From Candidatus Cloacimonadota bacterium (GTDB lineage Bacteria > Cloacimonadota > Cloacimonadia > Cloacimonadales > Cloacimonadaceae): a stretch of DNA of 7,060 nucleotides. This document shows positions 1 to 6,587 of this stretch, piece after piece; within the stretch, counting starts at the first letter, position 1; every line of letters begins with the position of its first letter. The notes under the pieces are model-generated. The model was given only the letters and a program-made list of their open reading frames with translations. It did no database searches and was not told the origin of the DNA. The stretch spans positions 1 to 7,060 of the forward strand of contig JAQVMI010000093.1 in NCBI GenBank assembly GCA_028703735.1, written 5' to 3'. A program made the translations under genes and the position numbers.

Positions 1-1112
1 TAGGCGAAATTTCCCTGAATTCGGGTTAGTATTTTTCCATCATTCAAAGAAGTTACATCCACATTATCATACTTGAAGGAAAGGATCTCAATCACAGATT
101 CTCCATAAGAAAGCGGTTCAATAAGAAGTTTTATAAGCACCATGTCATCATCATTGGCAGCCAGCATCTCCTGATATACAACAGTGAAACTAATGCTATC
201 TCCATTTGCAGAAACGGTAGTCGTAGGAAGGTAAGGTGTAAGTGTTCCATCAATACTTAAACCGTGGAATATCACCTGGGTGGGATCCAAACGCAGGTTT
301 ATGGTATAGCTTTGCACACCCCATGCCGGTTTAACCTTTGTGGTGGTAACATTTACTTCGGCTTGAGTGTTTATTAAAGTATTGGTATTCTGAACAGTAA
401 CTACAGAATATTCTACGCTATCCACTTTTCTAAGATCATCAGCAAACCTGGGATTGATTTTATATCCGGCACTGCTTGATCCGTGGAAATCCACAATACC
501 TTGAATTTGGTACCACATATCATTCACGATAATCTGGAAGTTATTCGCCACTGCAAAAAAACCATCATCAACCATAGCTTGGCTATTGCTGCTATCGGCT
601 ATCTTGAACTGTCCATAAGAATCCGGTGAGGATTTTATCTGAACATCAGTGAATCGAACCAATACGCCTTCCCATTGCTCTGATGTAATGCCAGCCATAG
701 GAAGCTGAGAGGTTGATAAGGGAGTGGCAGGTGGCAAGGGGTTAGAAGTGCTTAAGATCTCGCAAGAGCTAACACTTACCAGTTCAGTTAAAGCAGAAGG
801 CCAATAATCAGCCTGTTTGTATTCCGAAACAGAGCCGCTTATCCTGATCTCATCACCCAGATTGACCGTGTTACTATTAGTTCGGTCAAAAATATACAAA
901 CCGCTCCAGGGACCACCCGAAGCATCACCAATGTAAAAACTTGAACCTCTATTTACTGCAGTAACAATCGCCTGGATAGTAACAGATTGGTTAGCGTAGG
1001 GCGAATTACCATCGGGGCTTTCAGTAAATTGAATATCGTAACAGGATAGCACCTGAGCTGCAAGCCCCATTGTAAGGCTTAGCGCAATTAGCAAGAAAAT
1101 CATCCTTTTCAT
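1..1112 (-). CDS. Secreted OB-fold plus cohesin-like domain protein, C-terminus cut by window edge
   Basis: An open frame starts at ATG 1112-1110 and stays open for 370 codons to the left edge, where it breaks inside a codon beginning TA; the true end is therefore unseen. Residues 1-19 form a clear Sec signal peptide (Lys2, Arg3, a hydrophobic core from Met4 to Leu17, then Ala-Ala before Gln20). Residues about 24-115 resemble the YhcR-type OB-fold module found in secreted nucleases and surface proteins: DIQFT, then VTIQAIVTAV, then FYIGDASGGPWSGLYIF. A second half of that region ends with INPRFADDL near 219-227. Residues about 235-365 look like a cohesin-type beta domain, with alternating strands and a closing DGKI. 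Export and probable surface or extracellular location are well supported, but function is not; no catalytic motif was seen. An AGGAG site lies 6 bases before the ATG and overlaps the lspA stop codon, so it is probably co-expressed with lspA. Confidence 0.85.
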   Translation of the reverse strand, partial: MKRMIFLLIALSLTMGLAAQVLSCYDIQFTESPDGNSPYANQSVTIQAIVTAVNRGSSFYIGDASGGPWSGLYIFDRTNSNTVNLGDEIRISGSVSEYKQADYWPSALTELVSVSSCEILSTSNPLPPATPLSTSQLPMAGITSEQWEGVLVRFTDVQIKSSPDSYGQFKIADSSNSQAMVDDGFFAVANNFQIIVNDMWYQIQGIVDFHGSSSAGYKINPRFADDLRKVDSVEYSVVTVQNTNTLINTQAEVNVTTTKVKPAWGVQSYTINLRLDPTQVIFHGLSIDGTLTPYLPTTTVSANGDSISFTVVYQEMLAANDDDMVLIKLLIEPLSYGESVIEILSFKYDNVDVTSLNDGKILTRIQGNFA

Positions 1113-1122
1113 TTATGTCTCC

Positions 1123-1686
1123 TTAGTATTCATCTTTCGTTAATTGTGGATCTGCCATTGGTTCTGCTTCGATGGTTTCGGGTGCATCTTTTACAAAAAG
1201 CGCATCGAAGATCAGAAGGCATACGGCAATAAATATTGTACTGTCCGCTATGTTAAAAATTGGGAACCGCTCCATGATAAAATCGGGAAAATCAACGGAA
1301 AAGAAATCTGTTACTCCACCATAAACCACCCTATCCATAAGGTTACCAATTGCCCCACCCAAAACCAATCCAAAAGCATAAATCTGGATACGGTGCTGGC
1401 TACGGCGCAGTAAATAAACAATAAAAAACACAGCAATAATGCTAATGCATATAAAGAAAATCCGGTTTACCAGATCACTGCCAAACCCTATCGAAAAAGC
1501 TGCTCCGGTATTATTTACATGAATCAGCATAAAAGTGTTGCCGAATAGATTCTTCAACAAGGGAATACTCTGGTAAATATCCATATAATGGCGAACAAGC
1601 GATTTAGTTAGCTGATCCAAAATGACCACCACTAACATAATTAGATAGGCTGGGCTTGTTCTAAGCTTAGTAAGAGGTATATTCAA
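1123..1686 (-). CDS. lspA: Lipoprotein signal peptidase (signal peptidase II)
   Basis: This is an inner-membrane aspartyl protease that cleaves the signal peptide of diacylglyceryl-modified prolipoproteins just before the lipidated cysteine. All family signatures are present in the 187 residues: DQLTK at 24-28, NNTGAAFS at 58-65, GGAIGNLMDR at 110-119 and FNIADS at 144-149. Asp118 and Asp148 are the expected catalytic pair. Four hydrophobic segments (about 13-31, 72-93, 101-118 and 147-165) fit the family; a hydrophilic acidic tail of about 22 residues follows the last. The start is a TTG at 1686-1684 that overlaps the TGA stop of the upstream dksA-like gene (TTGA). An in-frame stop lies 21 bases upstream, and the next ATG (codon 17) would cut into the first membrane segment, so TTG is the best start. 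Only a weak purine-rich ribosome site precedes it, which suggests translational coupling. Confidence 0.96.
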   Translation of the reverse strand: MNIPLTKLRTSPAYLIMLVVVILDQLTKSLVRHYMDIYQSIPLLKNLFGNTFMLIHVNNTGAAFSIGFGSDLVNRIFFICISIIAVFFIVYLLRRSQHRIQIYAFGLVLGGAIGNLMDRVVYGGVTDFFSVDFPDFIMERFPIFNIADSTIFIAVCLLIFDALFVKDAPETIEAEPMADPQLTKDEY

Positions 1687-2084
1687 CGTTTTTGCCGTCT
1701 CTTCTTATCTTCGCTTTTTTCTTTACAGGATACACAATAGGTAGCGTAGGGTATTACTTCCAGGCGTGTTTCCTGAATGTACTCGCCACACATTTCACAA
1801 ACTCCATAGGTTTCGTCTGCAATACGACGCATGGCATCATTTAACAGCCTGATTTTGTCTCTGGTTCCCTCCATCATCATAACGTTTTGTTCCATAAGAT
1901 TTGTGTCTGAACCTTGATCTGCCTGGTGATAAGAATAGCTGGAGAGATCACCACTGCTTTCGCGGGCACCTATGCTTTGATCCTTATTTAAGTTCTCTAT
2001 ATACGCTCCGCTTTCTCTTAGCTCTTTTAAGATTATCTCTTCATAATGCTTAAGCTTTTCTGCACTTAACTTCTTTATCGCCAT
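1683..2084 (-). CDS. DksA/TraR-family C4 zinc-finger regulator
   Basis: A 133-residue protein with an N-terminal helical region and a C-terminal four-cysteine zinc finger: Cys96-x2-Cys99 (YGVCEMCGE) and Cys117-x2-Cys120 (YCVSCKE). This is the DksA/TraR finger arrangement. The stretch SSYSYHQADQGSD at about 48-60 resembles the DksA-like proteins of the YteA type rather than the DxxDxA coiled-coil tip of Escherichia coli DksA, so a direct role in the ppGpp response is unproven. Family members bind RNA polymerase through its secondary channel. The tail (120-133) is strongly basic and could touch nucleic acid. The start is ATG 2084-2082 with AAGGAG 6 bases upstream. The gene follows pnp after 81 bases and overlaps lspA by TTGA. 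The family assignment is secure; the exact role is inference. Confidence 0.93.
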   Translation of the reverse strand: MAIKKLSAEKLKHYEEIILKELRESGAYIENLNKDQSIGARESSGDLSSYSYHQADQGSDTNLMEQNVMMMEGTRDKIRLLNDAMRRIADETYGVCEMCGEYIQETRLEVIPYATYCVSCKEKSEDKKRRQKR

Positions 2085-2128
2085 ATATATCTCCTTAACT
2101 TAACTCTCAAATAGATAAGAGTAATCAA

Positions 2129-2155
2129 CTAATATGATCACGCAACTTATGTCAA
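2129..2155 (-). promoter_or_regulatory. Weak promoter candidate before the dksA-like gene
   Basis: In the 81-base gap between pnp and the dksA-like gene, a perfect TTGACA (2150-2155, minus strand) is followed after 15 bases by TATTAG (2129-2134), which matches the -10 consensus at four of six positions. The spacer is shorter than the usual 16-18 bases. The gap is much wider than others in this block, which supports an internal promoter, but the -10 is poor. A 5-bp hairpin (ACTCT/AGAGT, 2103-2107 with 2118-2122) lies between this site and the ribosome site. No terminator was seen after pnp. Confidence 0.3.
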
Positions 2156-2165
2156 TGAAAAACAA

Positions 2166-2972
2166 CTAAACTCTGGAAATCAATTCTGCAATTATAGTTT
2201 TTAGCTGATTTCCGGCAATACCGGCATGGTGCCGAATCTCTTCCTGAGAATGCGCCTGCTCATGAAAAAGGTTACTATAATTGGTTACGATCGAATAAGC
2301 TAAAACTCTTATACCGGCATGCCGGGCAACTATAACTTCGGGAACAGTGGACATCCCCACAAGATCTGCACCCCAAGAAGCAAAGGCAGCACATTCAGCT
2401 TTTGTTTCCAGGCTGGGACCGCTAACGGCAATATACACACCTTTTTCGGTTTTAATCCCTTTTTCGCCGGCAATTTCATCTGCCATAGACCGCAATTCGG
2501 GATCATATTGTTGATTCATAGAGGGGAAGCGTTCACCTTGTTCATCATCATTATGCCCAATAAGGGGATTAGTTCCCATGAAGTTTATATGATCTGTTAG
2601 CTGAGTGATAGTTCCAGGAGCTAAATTTAGTTTTAAGCTACCTGCGGCATTGGTAACTACTAAAACTTCAATTCCCCAAGCAGCAAGAACACGAGTTGGA
2701 AAAACCACATCAGTCATTGGATAACCTTCGTAATAATGAAAGCGTCCCTGCAAAAAAAGAACTGATTCCTTGCCGATTTTTGATACAATCAGGTTACCCT
2801 TATGCGAAGGAGCGGTACTCACCACAAAGCCGGGGATATCTCCATAGGGTATCTTTTGAAATATGGGAAAAGCCTCTGCCATATCGCTTAAACCTGTTCC
2901 CAAAATAACGGCAAAACGGGGAGTGCAGCCTAATTTCTCTTTTAACCATTGCGCAGTTTGTTTGTAATCCAT
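2166..2972 (-). CDS. Purine nucleoside phosphorylase, trimeric type
   Basis: This cytoplasmic salvage enzyme splits purine nucleosides with phosphate to give the free base and (deoxy)ribose 1-phosphate. The 268-residue length and motifs fit the trimeric PNP/MTAP family: LGTGLS at 24-29 (phosphate site), GRFHYYEGY at 76-84, VTNAAG at 106-111, GPSLETKAE at 185-193 and GADLVGMSTVPE at 201-212. By alignment from memory with human PNP, Glu189, Met207 and Asn231 match the base-binding Glu201, Met219 and Asn243. An Asn rather than Asp at 231 favours guanosine/inosine over methylthioadenosine. The start is ATG 2972-2970, with AAGGA 9 bases upstream. That ribosome site overlaps the TAA stop of the divIVA-like gene, and the gap is 12 bases. 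Being in one run with thymidine kinase suggests shared nucleoside salvage. Such genes are variously named punA, pnp or deoD, so no symbol is assigned. Confidence 0.94.
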   Translation of the reverse strand: MDYKQTAQWLKEKLGCTPRFAVILGTGLSDMAEAFPIFQKIPYGDIPGFVVSTAPSHKGNLIVSKIGKESVLFLQGRFHYYEGYPMTDVVFPTRVLAAWGIEVLVVTNAAGSLKLNLAPGTITQLTDHINFMGTNPLIGHNDDEQGERFPSMNQQYDPELRSMADEIAGEKGIKTEKGVYIAVSGPSLETKAECAAFASWGADLVGMSTVPEVIVARHAGIRVLAYSIVTNYSNLFHEQAHSQEEIRHHAGIAGNQLKTIIAELISRV

Positions 2973-2984
2973 TGCAGCGTATCC

Positions 2985-3560
2985 TTAATTATTGGGTTTT
3001 GTTTGATTTTCTGGTTTGGGGACAATTTCTTCCTTTATCTGCCGAAATTCACTGTCTAAAAGTAGCTCGCTATCTTTGCTTAACAGCGGGTCTTTACCAA
3101 TTCTATCCTGAAAGCTTTGCAGTTCCACCCGGAATTGCATCAAAAACTGACGTTTTTGTTCCTTCATTTGCAGGTATTGATGCTCCAAAACGCTAAGGTA
3201 TTGCTTAGCTTCATGGATAGCACGTTTACCTTTCAACTCAGCTTCGTGAATAATATTTTCTGCTTCTTTGCGAGCATTAGCTACTATATCTGCTTTGGTT
3301 TTCTCTGCGAATACCAGGGTACGGCTGATAAGCTCTTCCCTGCGTTTAAGGTCTTCCACTGCGCTGCCTGCCTGCAATGCTTCGTGTTTCACTTCAAATT
3401 GAAGCTGTTCCCGGCGGGCAATTTCTTTTTCCTGTTTCTTCTGATATTCTTCCACCTCTGTAGCTAATTGCTCCAGAAATGCTCTTACTTCTTTCTTGCT
3501 GTAGCCAAACAATTGGCTGGAAAACTCCTGATGTCTTATATCTAAGGGAAACAATGGCAT
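2985..3560 (-). CDS. DivIVA-domain coiled-coil protein
   Basis: A 191-residue, charged, mostly helical protein. The first 32 residues carry the DivIVA N-terminal signature: PLDIRHQEF at 5-13, then LFGYSKKEVRAFLEQL at 17-32. In Bacillus DivIVA the matching segment binds curved membrane and recruits division or polar proteins; there an Arg follows the exposed Phe, whereas here the aligned pair reads Leu17-Phe18, so membrane binding may differ. Residues about 33-150 are Glu/Lys/Gln-rich and very likely form a long coiled coil. The tail (about 155-191) is less ordered and ends with Pro/Asn-rich sequence. The start is ATG 3560-3558, with GGAGG 5 bases upstream. It sits 13 bases after yggT, a pairing familiar from the sepF-yggT-divIVA clusters of Gram-positive bacteria. 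A role in division or envelope growth is inferred from the family and this neighbour. Confidence 0.88.
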   Translation of the reverse strand: MPLFPLDIRHQEFSSQLFGYSKKEVRAFLEQLATEVEEYQKKQEKEIARREQLQFEVKHEALQAGSAVEDLKRREELISRTLVFAEKTKADIVANARKEAENIIHEAELKGKRAIHEAKQYLSVLEHQYLQMKEQKRQFLMQFRVELQSFQDRIGKDPLLSKDSELLLDSEFRQIKEEIVPKPENQTKPNN

Positions 3561-3573
3561 TATCTCCTCCTGT

Positions 3574-3843
3574 TCAAATTAAAGAATTTAGCATTTTTGC
3601 AATAATATTTAGTAGAAAATAGGCTATAATTGGGGAAAAATCTAAACCCATCTGGGGCATTATTTTACGTATGGGACCCAAGATTGGCTCTGTGGTTGCA
3701 TATAGGAAATGAAATATCCGGTTTTCAGGATCACGGATAACCCAGGAAGCTATCACTCTGCCAAAGATTAGCAGATTATACACTTGGATTATTCTAACCA
3801 CAAACAGTAGAATCGATCCTGTAAGAGTAGTGGGCATAATCAA
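3574..3843 (-). CDS. yggT: YggT (YlmG) family membrane protein
   Basis: A small, 89-residue integral membrane protein with two hydrophobic segments (about 8-34 and 68-88). They are joined by the conserved YggT loop: SWVIRDPEN at 33-41, TEPILGPIRKIMP at 51-63 and DFSPI at 68-72. The family is linked to cell-envelope, division or osmotic functions, but its biochemical role is not settled. Two starts are possible. A TTG at 3843-3841 overlaps the tk stop (TTGA) and lies 5 bases after GAGGTG, which is good spacing. An ATG at 3837-3835 (third codon here) lies 11 bases after GAGGTG, which is too long. The TTG is preferred; the choice changes only two residues. Overlap with tk and the 13-base gap to the divIVA-like gene make co-expression very likely. 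Confidence 0.93.
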   Translation of the reverse strand: MIMPTTLTGSILLFVVRIIQVYNLLIFGRVIASWVIRDPENRIFHFLYATTEPILGPIRKIMPQMGLDFSPIIAYFLLNIIAKMLNSLI

Positions 3844-4400
3844 TCCAACACCTCATGACAATTTCTGCAGCGAGCTTCATAAGCTTCTGTGGAACCTACC
3901 AGGATTTGTTCACCTTTATGGATGGTGCGTTGTGTTCTATTGGCGGGATTACCGCAATGCATGCATATAGCCAGATTCTTGGTAACATATTCTGCAATGG
4001 CTAATAGCTGAGGCATACTGCCAAAAGGTTCGCCTTTATAATCCTGATCCAAGCCGGCTACAATAACCCTGTAACCCTGATCTGCCAAATCATTACAAAT
4101 ACCTAGAATAGAATCATCAAAAAACTGAGCTTCATCTATGGCTATTATTTTTACATCATCCTGCAGATATGTGTAAATCTCGCTGGGAGTGTTTATTGGC
4201 AAGGAAGGAGCTTGCATCTGGGAATGGGAAACAATGTTATTGGCATCATAGCGGTTATCTATGGCAGGCTTAAAAACCAAAACTCGCTGTTTGGCATATT
4301 CTGCCCTGCGGATTCGGCGGATCAGTTCCTCGGTTTTTCCGCTGAACATACTGCCGCAAATTACCTCTATCCAGCCTGTTTTCTGGTTAATAATATTCAC
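3840..4400 (-). CDS. tdk: Thymidine kinase (type II, zinc-binding)
   Basis: Phosphorylates thymidine to dTMP with ATP in the salvage pathway. The 186 residues show the full type II layout: a P-loop GSMFSGKT at 16-23, the Walker B-like DEAQFF at 89-94 with Glu90 as the expected catalytic base, a zinc knuckle formed by Cys146-x2-Cys149 and Cys178-x2-Cys181, and the thymidine-binding lasso VGSTEAYEARC at 168-178. The P-loop has Ser17 where Pro is more usual. The start is GTG 4400-4398: an in-frame TAG lies 18 bases upstream, and the next ATG is inside the P-loop. GGGGAG lies 10 bases before it, slightly far. It is the first gene of the tight run tk-yggT-divIVA-like-pnp and overlaps yggT by TTGA. 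A promoter candidate lies about 110 bases upstream. The protein is complete and no damage is seen. Confidence 0.96.
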   Translation of the reverse strand: MNIINQKTGWIEVICGSMFSGKTEELIRRIRRAEYAKQRVLVFKPAIDNRYDANNIVSHSQMQAPSLPINTPSEIYTYLQDDVKIIAIDEAQFFDDSILGICNDLADQGYRVIVAGLDQDYKGEPFGSMPQLLAIAEYVTKNLAICMHCGNPANRTQRTIHKGEQILVGSTEAYEARCRNCHEVLD

Positions 4401-4461
4401 TTTATCACATCTCCCCTATGGCATTTTTTACTAACAATTACCATCACTGATTATGGGGATA

Positions 4462-4474
4462 TTTTGTCAATATC
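4462..4474 (-). repeat. 13-base motif GATATTGACAAAA, copy 1 (upstream of tk)
   Basis: On the minus strand this 13-mer is identical to the one at 6560-6572 upstream of dnaJ. It lies 61 bases ahead of the tk start codon, inside the presumed transcript if the promoter at 4516-4544 is used. It contains TTGACA, but no good -10 follows at 16-18 bases, so it is not a standard sigma-70 promoter as written. It could be a regulator site, part of a non-standard promoter, or chance. Confidence 0.4.
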
Positions 4475-4515
4475 TCATTTGCTACACTCTACCCATTGTA
4501 TAAAACAGCTTGGAA

Positions 4516-4544
4516 ATGATACTCTTTCAAAACGAGTGTGACAA
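4516..4544 (-). promoter_or_regulatory. Sigma-70-like promoter for the tk gene run
   Basis: On the minus strand, TTGTCA (4539-4544) and TATCAT (4516-4521) are separated by exactly 17 bases, and each hexamer differs from consensus at one position. Transcription would start near 4509 and give a leader of about 110 bases before tk. This is the best promoter match in the 254-base gap 4401-4654 between rsmE and tk. An 8-bp inverted repeat (CCTAACCA at 4560-4567, TGGTTAGG at 4631-4638) lies just upstream of it. No U-tract terminator for rsmE was seen. Confidence 0.5.
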
Positions 4545-4654
4545 GCAAAATAATCGATACCTAACCACTCATAATGAAGAGAGCCTTATAATGCCATGCC
4601 TGTAAGGAATTTCTTAGCTATCAATTTCTTTGGTTAGGCAAACTGATTAAGACC

Positions 4655-5365
4655 CTACAAAATCTGCGTAGCTGCAAACTGCGCTGTCACGGCAATAGCA
4701 GCGGTTTCTGCGCGGGTTACAAGCTTGCAAATGGATACAGCAGATATCTTCTGATCGGCGAAAAAGGCAAATTCCTGGGCACTGAACCCACCTTCGGGAC
4801 CTATTATAAAGCAGGGATTTATGGCTTCATCAATAGTTGCCAAGCTGGCTTCCGGTCTGGCTTCAGAACATAGAATGGGGGTATAGCCATCCTTGATAAT
4901 TTCTTGGATGGCTTGTTTCAGCTTCAGAGTGGGTTTTATGATAGGCAGCCAGGGGTTATCGCATTGTTTAATGGCTGCCAAGGCTATCCTGGCAAAGCGG
5001 ATAATGGTATTGGCAGAGGTGGTTTTAACGCTGAATTCGCTTTCCAGAGGATAAAATGCAGAAGCACCCAACTCTGTGCATTTCTCTATAAGTAACTCGT
5101 CATGCTTGTTCTTTAGCAGGGCAAAAGCAATGGCATAGGGTCTTTGGGGTGCTGTAAACTTAGCTTGGGTTTGGAGCACTATCTCTGCCTTGTGCTTGTT
5201 GATAGCGGATATTTTCCCCTCTGCTATGATGCCCTCGCCATTATTAAGCCGAACCTCATACCCTACTCCTATGCGCTTTACATGGCATAAATGATGAAAC
5301 TCGTCACCCTCGATGGTTATGGAAGTAGCTCCTGAAACGAGATTAGGAGAGTATATTGAGGGCAT
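4655..5365 (-). CDS. rsmE: 16S rRNA (uracil1498-N3)-methyltransferase
   Basis: A SPOUT-class methyltransferase that uses S-adenosylmethionine to methylate N3 of U1498 in 16S rRNA within the assembled small subunit. The 236 residues fit the family. The N-terminal PUA-like RNA-binding part (about 1-70) contains FHHLCHVKRIGVGYEV at 23-38. The C-terminal knotted domain contains KHDELLIEKCTELG at 87-100, IKQCDNPWLP at 132-141, the SAM-site IGPEGGFS at 188-195 and TRAETAA at 217-223. The usual LGxxILRxETA is changed to SICKLVTRAETA, but the RAET core is kept. The start is ATG 5365-5363, 2 bases after the dnaJ stop. There is no ribosome site at proper distance: the only AAGGAG is 14 bases away and can pair with a CTCCT nearer the start, so translation is probably coupled to dnaJ. 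The dnaJ-rsmE order is common in bacteria. Confidence 0.95.
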   Translation of the reverse strand: MPSIYSPNLVSGATSITIEGDEFHHLCHVKRIGVGYEVRLNNGEGIIAEGKISAINKHKAEIVLQTQAKFTAPQRPYAIAFALLKNKHDELLIEKCTELGASAFYPLESEFSVKTTSANTIIRFARIALAAIKQCDNPWLPIIKPTLKLKQAIQEIIKDGYTPILCSEARPEASLATIDEAINPCFIIGPEGGFSAQEFAFFADQKISAVSICKLVTRAETAAIAVTAQFAATQIL

Positions 5366-5367
5366 GC

Positions 5368-6516
5368 TTAGGAGAAATACTCCTTCAGTTTGGAAAGAAA
5401 CCCTTTCCCAGGCTTCATTTCCCGTTTATGGTCAAATTCTTTCAGCCGTGTGTAAAGCTCGGTTTCTTCCTTGGATAGTTTACTGGGGGTAACTACAATG
5501 GCACGGACAATTTGGTCGCCTTTGGAATAGCTGTTTAAGCCCTGAATGCCTTGTCCTTTCAGTCGGAAAAGCCTGCCGCATTGGGTTCCGGAGGGTATTT
5601 TCATCTTCACCGAACCGCTTAAAGTGGGAACAATAATCTCGTCTCCAAGCACTGCTTGAGAAAAGCTGACCGGATACTCTAAAATTATATTATTGCCATC
5701 GCGCTCAAAAACCTCATCCTGCTTTTCGTGAATCAGCACCAAAATATCGCCTCGTGAACCATTTCGGGGACCAACATTGCCTTGTCCGCGCATGCGAATA
5801 TACTGCCCTTCTTCCACTCCTGCGGGGATTTTTACGCTGATTTCTTTAACCTTGCCCATTCTGCCTTCACCATAGCATTTGGGGCATTTATTCTTGATGA
5901 TTTTGCCTTCTCCCCTACAAGAAGGGCATTCGCCTACGGTTTGCATCTGCCCGAATAGCGATTGGCGAACCTGCCTAATTTGTCCTGTGCCGCGGCATTG
6001 GGTACAGGTTTCGCTTTGTCCATCCGCACTGCCACTTCCTCCGCACTTATCGCAGGCTTCTTTTGTACCTATCTTGATGGTTTTTTCTGTTCCATTGGCT
6101 ATTTCCTTCAAGGTTAAGGATAGCTCTATTTGCAGGTCTTCCCCACGATTGGAACTGCGTTGGCTGCGTCCCCCAAAGCCACCACCGAACAGGCTTTCGA
6201 AGATATTGCCAAAGCTATCGCCAAAGATATCGTTCAGATCGCCACGATGCGAAAAATTGTCCCAGGAGAATCCACCTGCACCAAACTGATTCTCTATTCC
6301 GGCATGCCCATATTGGTCATAAAGGGGGCGTTTATCTTTATCACTAAGGATTTCGTATGCTTCGCTGGCTTCTTTGAACTTCTCTTCAGCAGCCTTATTA
6401 TCCGGGTTTTTATCCGGATGAAACTGCATTGCCAGCTTGCGGTATGCTTTCTTTATTGTTGCTTCATCGGCGGTTTTTTCCACCCCGAGAACTTCATAAT
6501 AATCACGTTTTGCCAT
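5368..6516 (-). CDS. dnaJ: Chaperone protein DnaJ (Hsp40, type I)
   Basis: Co-chaperone that delivers unfolded clients to DnaK and stimulates its ATPase. The 382 residues are complete, with every type I domain in order: a J-domain (about 4-70) with the HPD motif at 33-35; a Gly/Phe-rich linker (about 74-117); a zinc-binding domain with four CxxC repeats starting at Cys155, Cys171, Cys197 and Cys211, each followed by a GxG-type turn ([32 protein letters not shown]); and a C-terminal substrate-binding and dimerisation region (about 225-382) containing GDILVLI and a second beta domain. The start is ATG 6516-6514 with AAGGAG 8 bases upstream. It lies 238 bases downstream of dnaK, on the same strand, and 2 bases before rsmE. 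The structured spacer before it suggests it can be expressed or processed separately from dnaK. Confidence 0.98.
   Translation of the reverse strand: MAKRDYYEVLGVEKTADEATIKKAYRKLAMQFHPDKNPDNKAAEEKFKEASEAYEILSDKDKRPLYDQYGHAGIENQFGAGGFSWDNFSHRGDLNDIFGDSFGNIFESLFGGGFGGRSQRSSNRGEDLQIELSLTLKEIANGTEKTIKIGTKEACDKCGGSGSADGQSETCTQCRGTGQIRQVRQSLFGQMQTVGECPSCRGEGKIIKNKCPKCYGEGRMGKVKEISVKIPAGVEEGQYIRMRGQGNVGPRNGSRGDILVLIHEKQDEVFERDGNNIILEYPVSFSQAVLGDEIIVPTLSGSVKMKIPSGTQCGRLFRLKGQGIQGLNSYSKGDQIVRAIVVTPSKLSKEETELYTRLKEFDHKREMKPGKGFLSKLKEYFS
5370..5384 (-). promoter_or_regulatory. Small hairpin covering the only Shine-Dalgarno sequence before rsmE
   Basis: On the minus strand, AGGAG (5384-5380), a 5-base loop TATTT, and CTCCT (5374-5370) form a perfect 5-bp stem over the last codons of dnaJ. 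The stem would hide the AGGAG and shorten the effective path to the rsmE ATG. Ribosomes finishing dnaJ would open it. The short stem makes a regulatory role tentative. Confidence 0.3.
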
Positions 6517-6546
6517 TCAATCTTCTCCTTGAGATATACCAAGCTT

Positions 6547-6574
6547 TTTATCTTGCCCCTTTTGTCAATATCAA
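6547..6574 (-). promoter_or_regulatory. Promoter candidate immediately upstream of dnaJ
   Basis: On the minus strand, TTGATA (6569-6574) and GATAAA (6547-6552) are separated by 16 bases; they match the -35 consensus at five and the -10 consensus at four of six positions. Transcription would start near 6540, leaving a leader of about 24 bases that carries the AAGGAG ribosome site. The candidate overlaps the 13-base sequence shared with the region upstream of tk. Confidence 0.35.
6560..6572 (-). repeat. 13-base motif GATATTGACAAAA, copy 2 (upstream of dnaJ)
   Basis: Identical to the minus-strand sequence at 4462-4474 upstream of tk. It lies 43 bases ahead of the dnaJ start codon. A five-base TGGTA also recurs at the same offset (21 bases after TTGACA) in both places, which extends the resemblance. 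A common regulator site or promoter type is possible but unproven. Confidence 0.4.
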
Positions 6575-6587
6575 CCACCAGAATTGA

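Noticed and set aside
1040..1052. VLSC at residues 21-24 of the secreted protein as a lipobox.
   Set aside because: Leu at -2 is unusual and a better signal peptidase I site precedes it; kept only as an alternative.
1144..1413. Plus-strand frame opposite the lspA C-terminal half.
   Set aside because: Antisense shadow of conserved LspA motifs with no independent support.
3117..3467. Plus-strand frame rich in Phe and Leu that looks like a membrane protein.
   Set aside because: It is the mirror of Glu/Lys/Gln codons of the DivIVA-like coiled coil; no ribosome site or family signature.
4585..4610. CCTTA/TAAGG hairpin after rsmE as a terminator.
   Set aside because: Stem of only 5 bp with a long loop and no U-tract.
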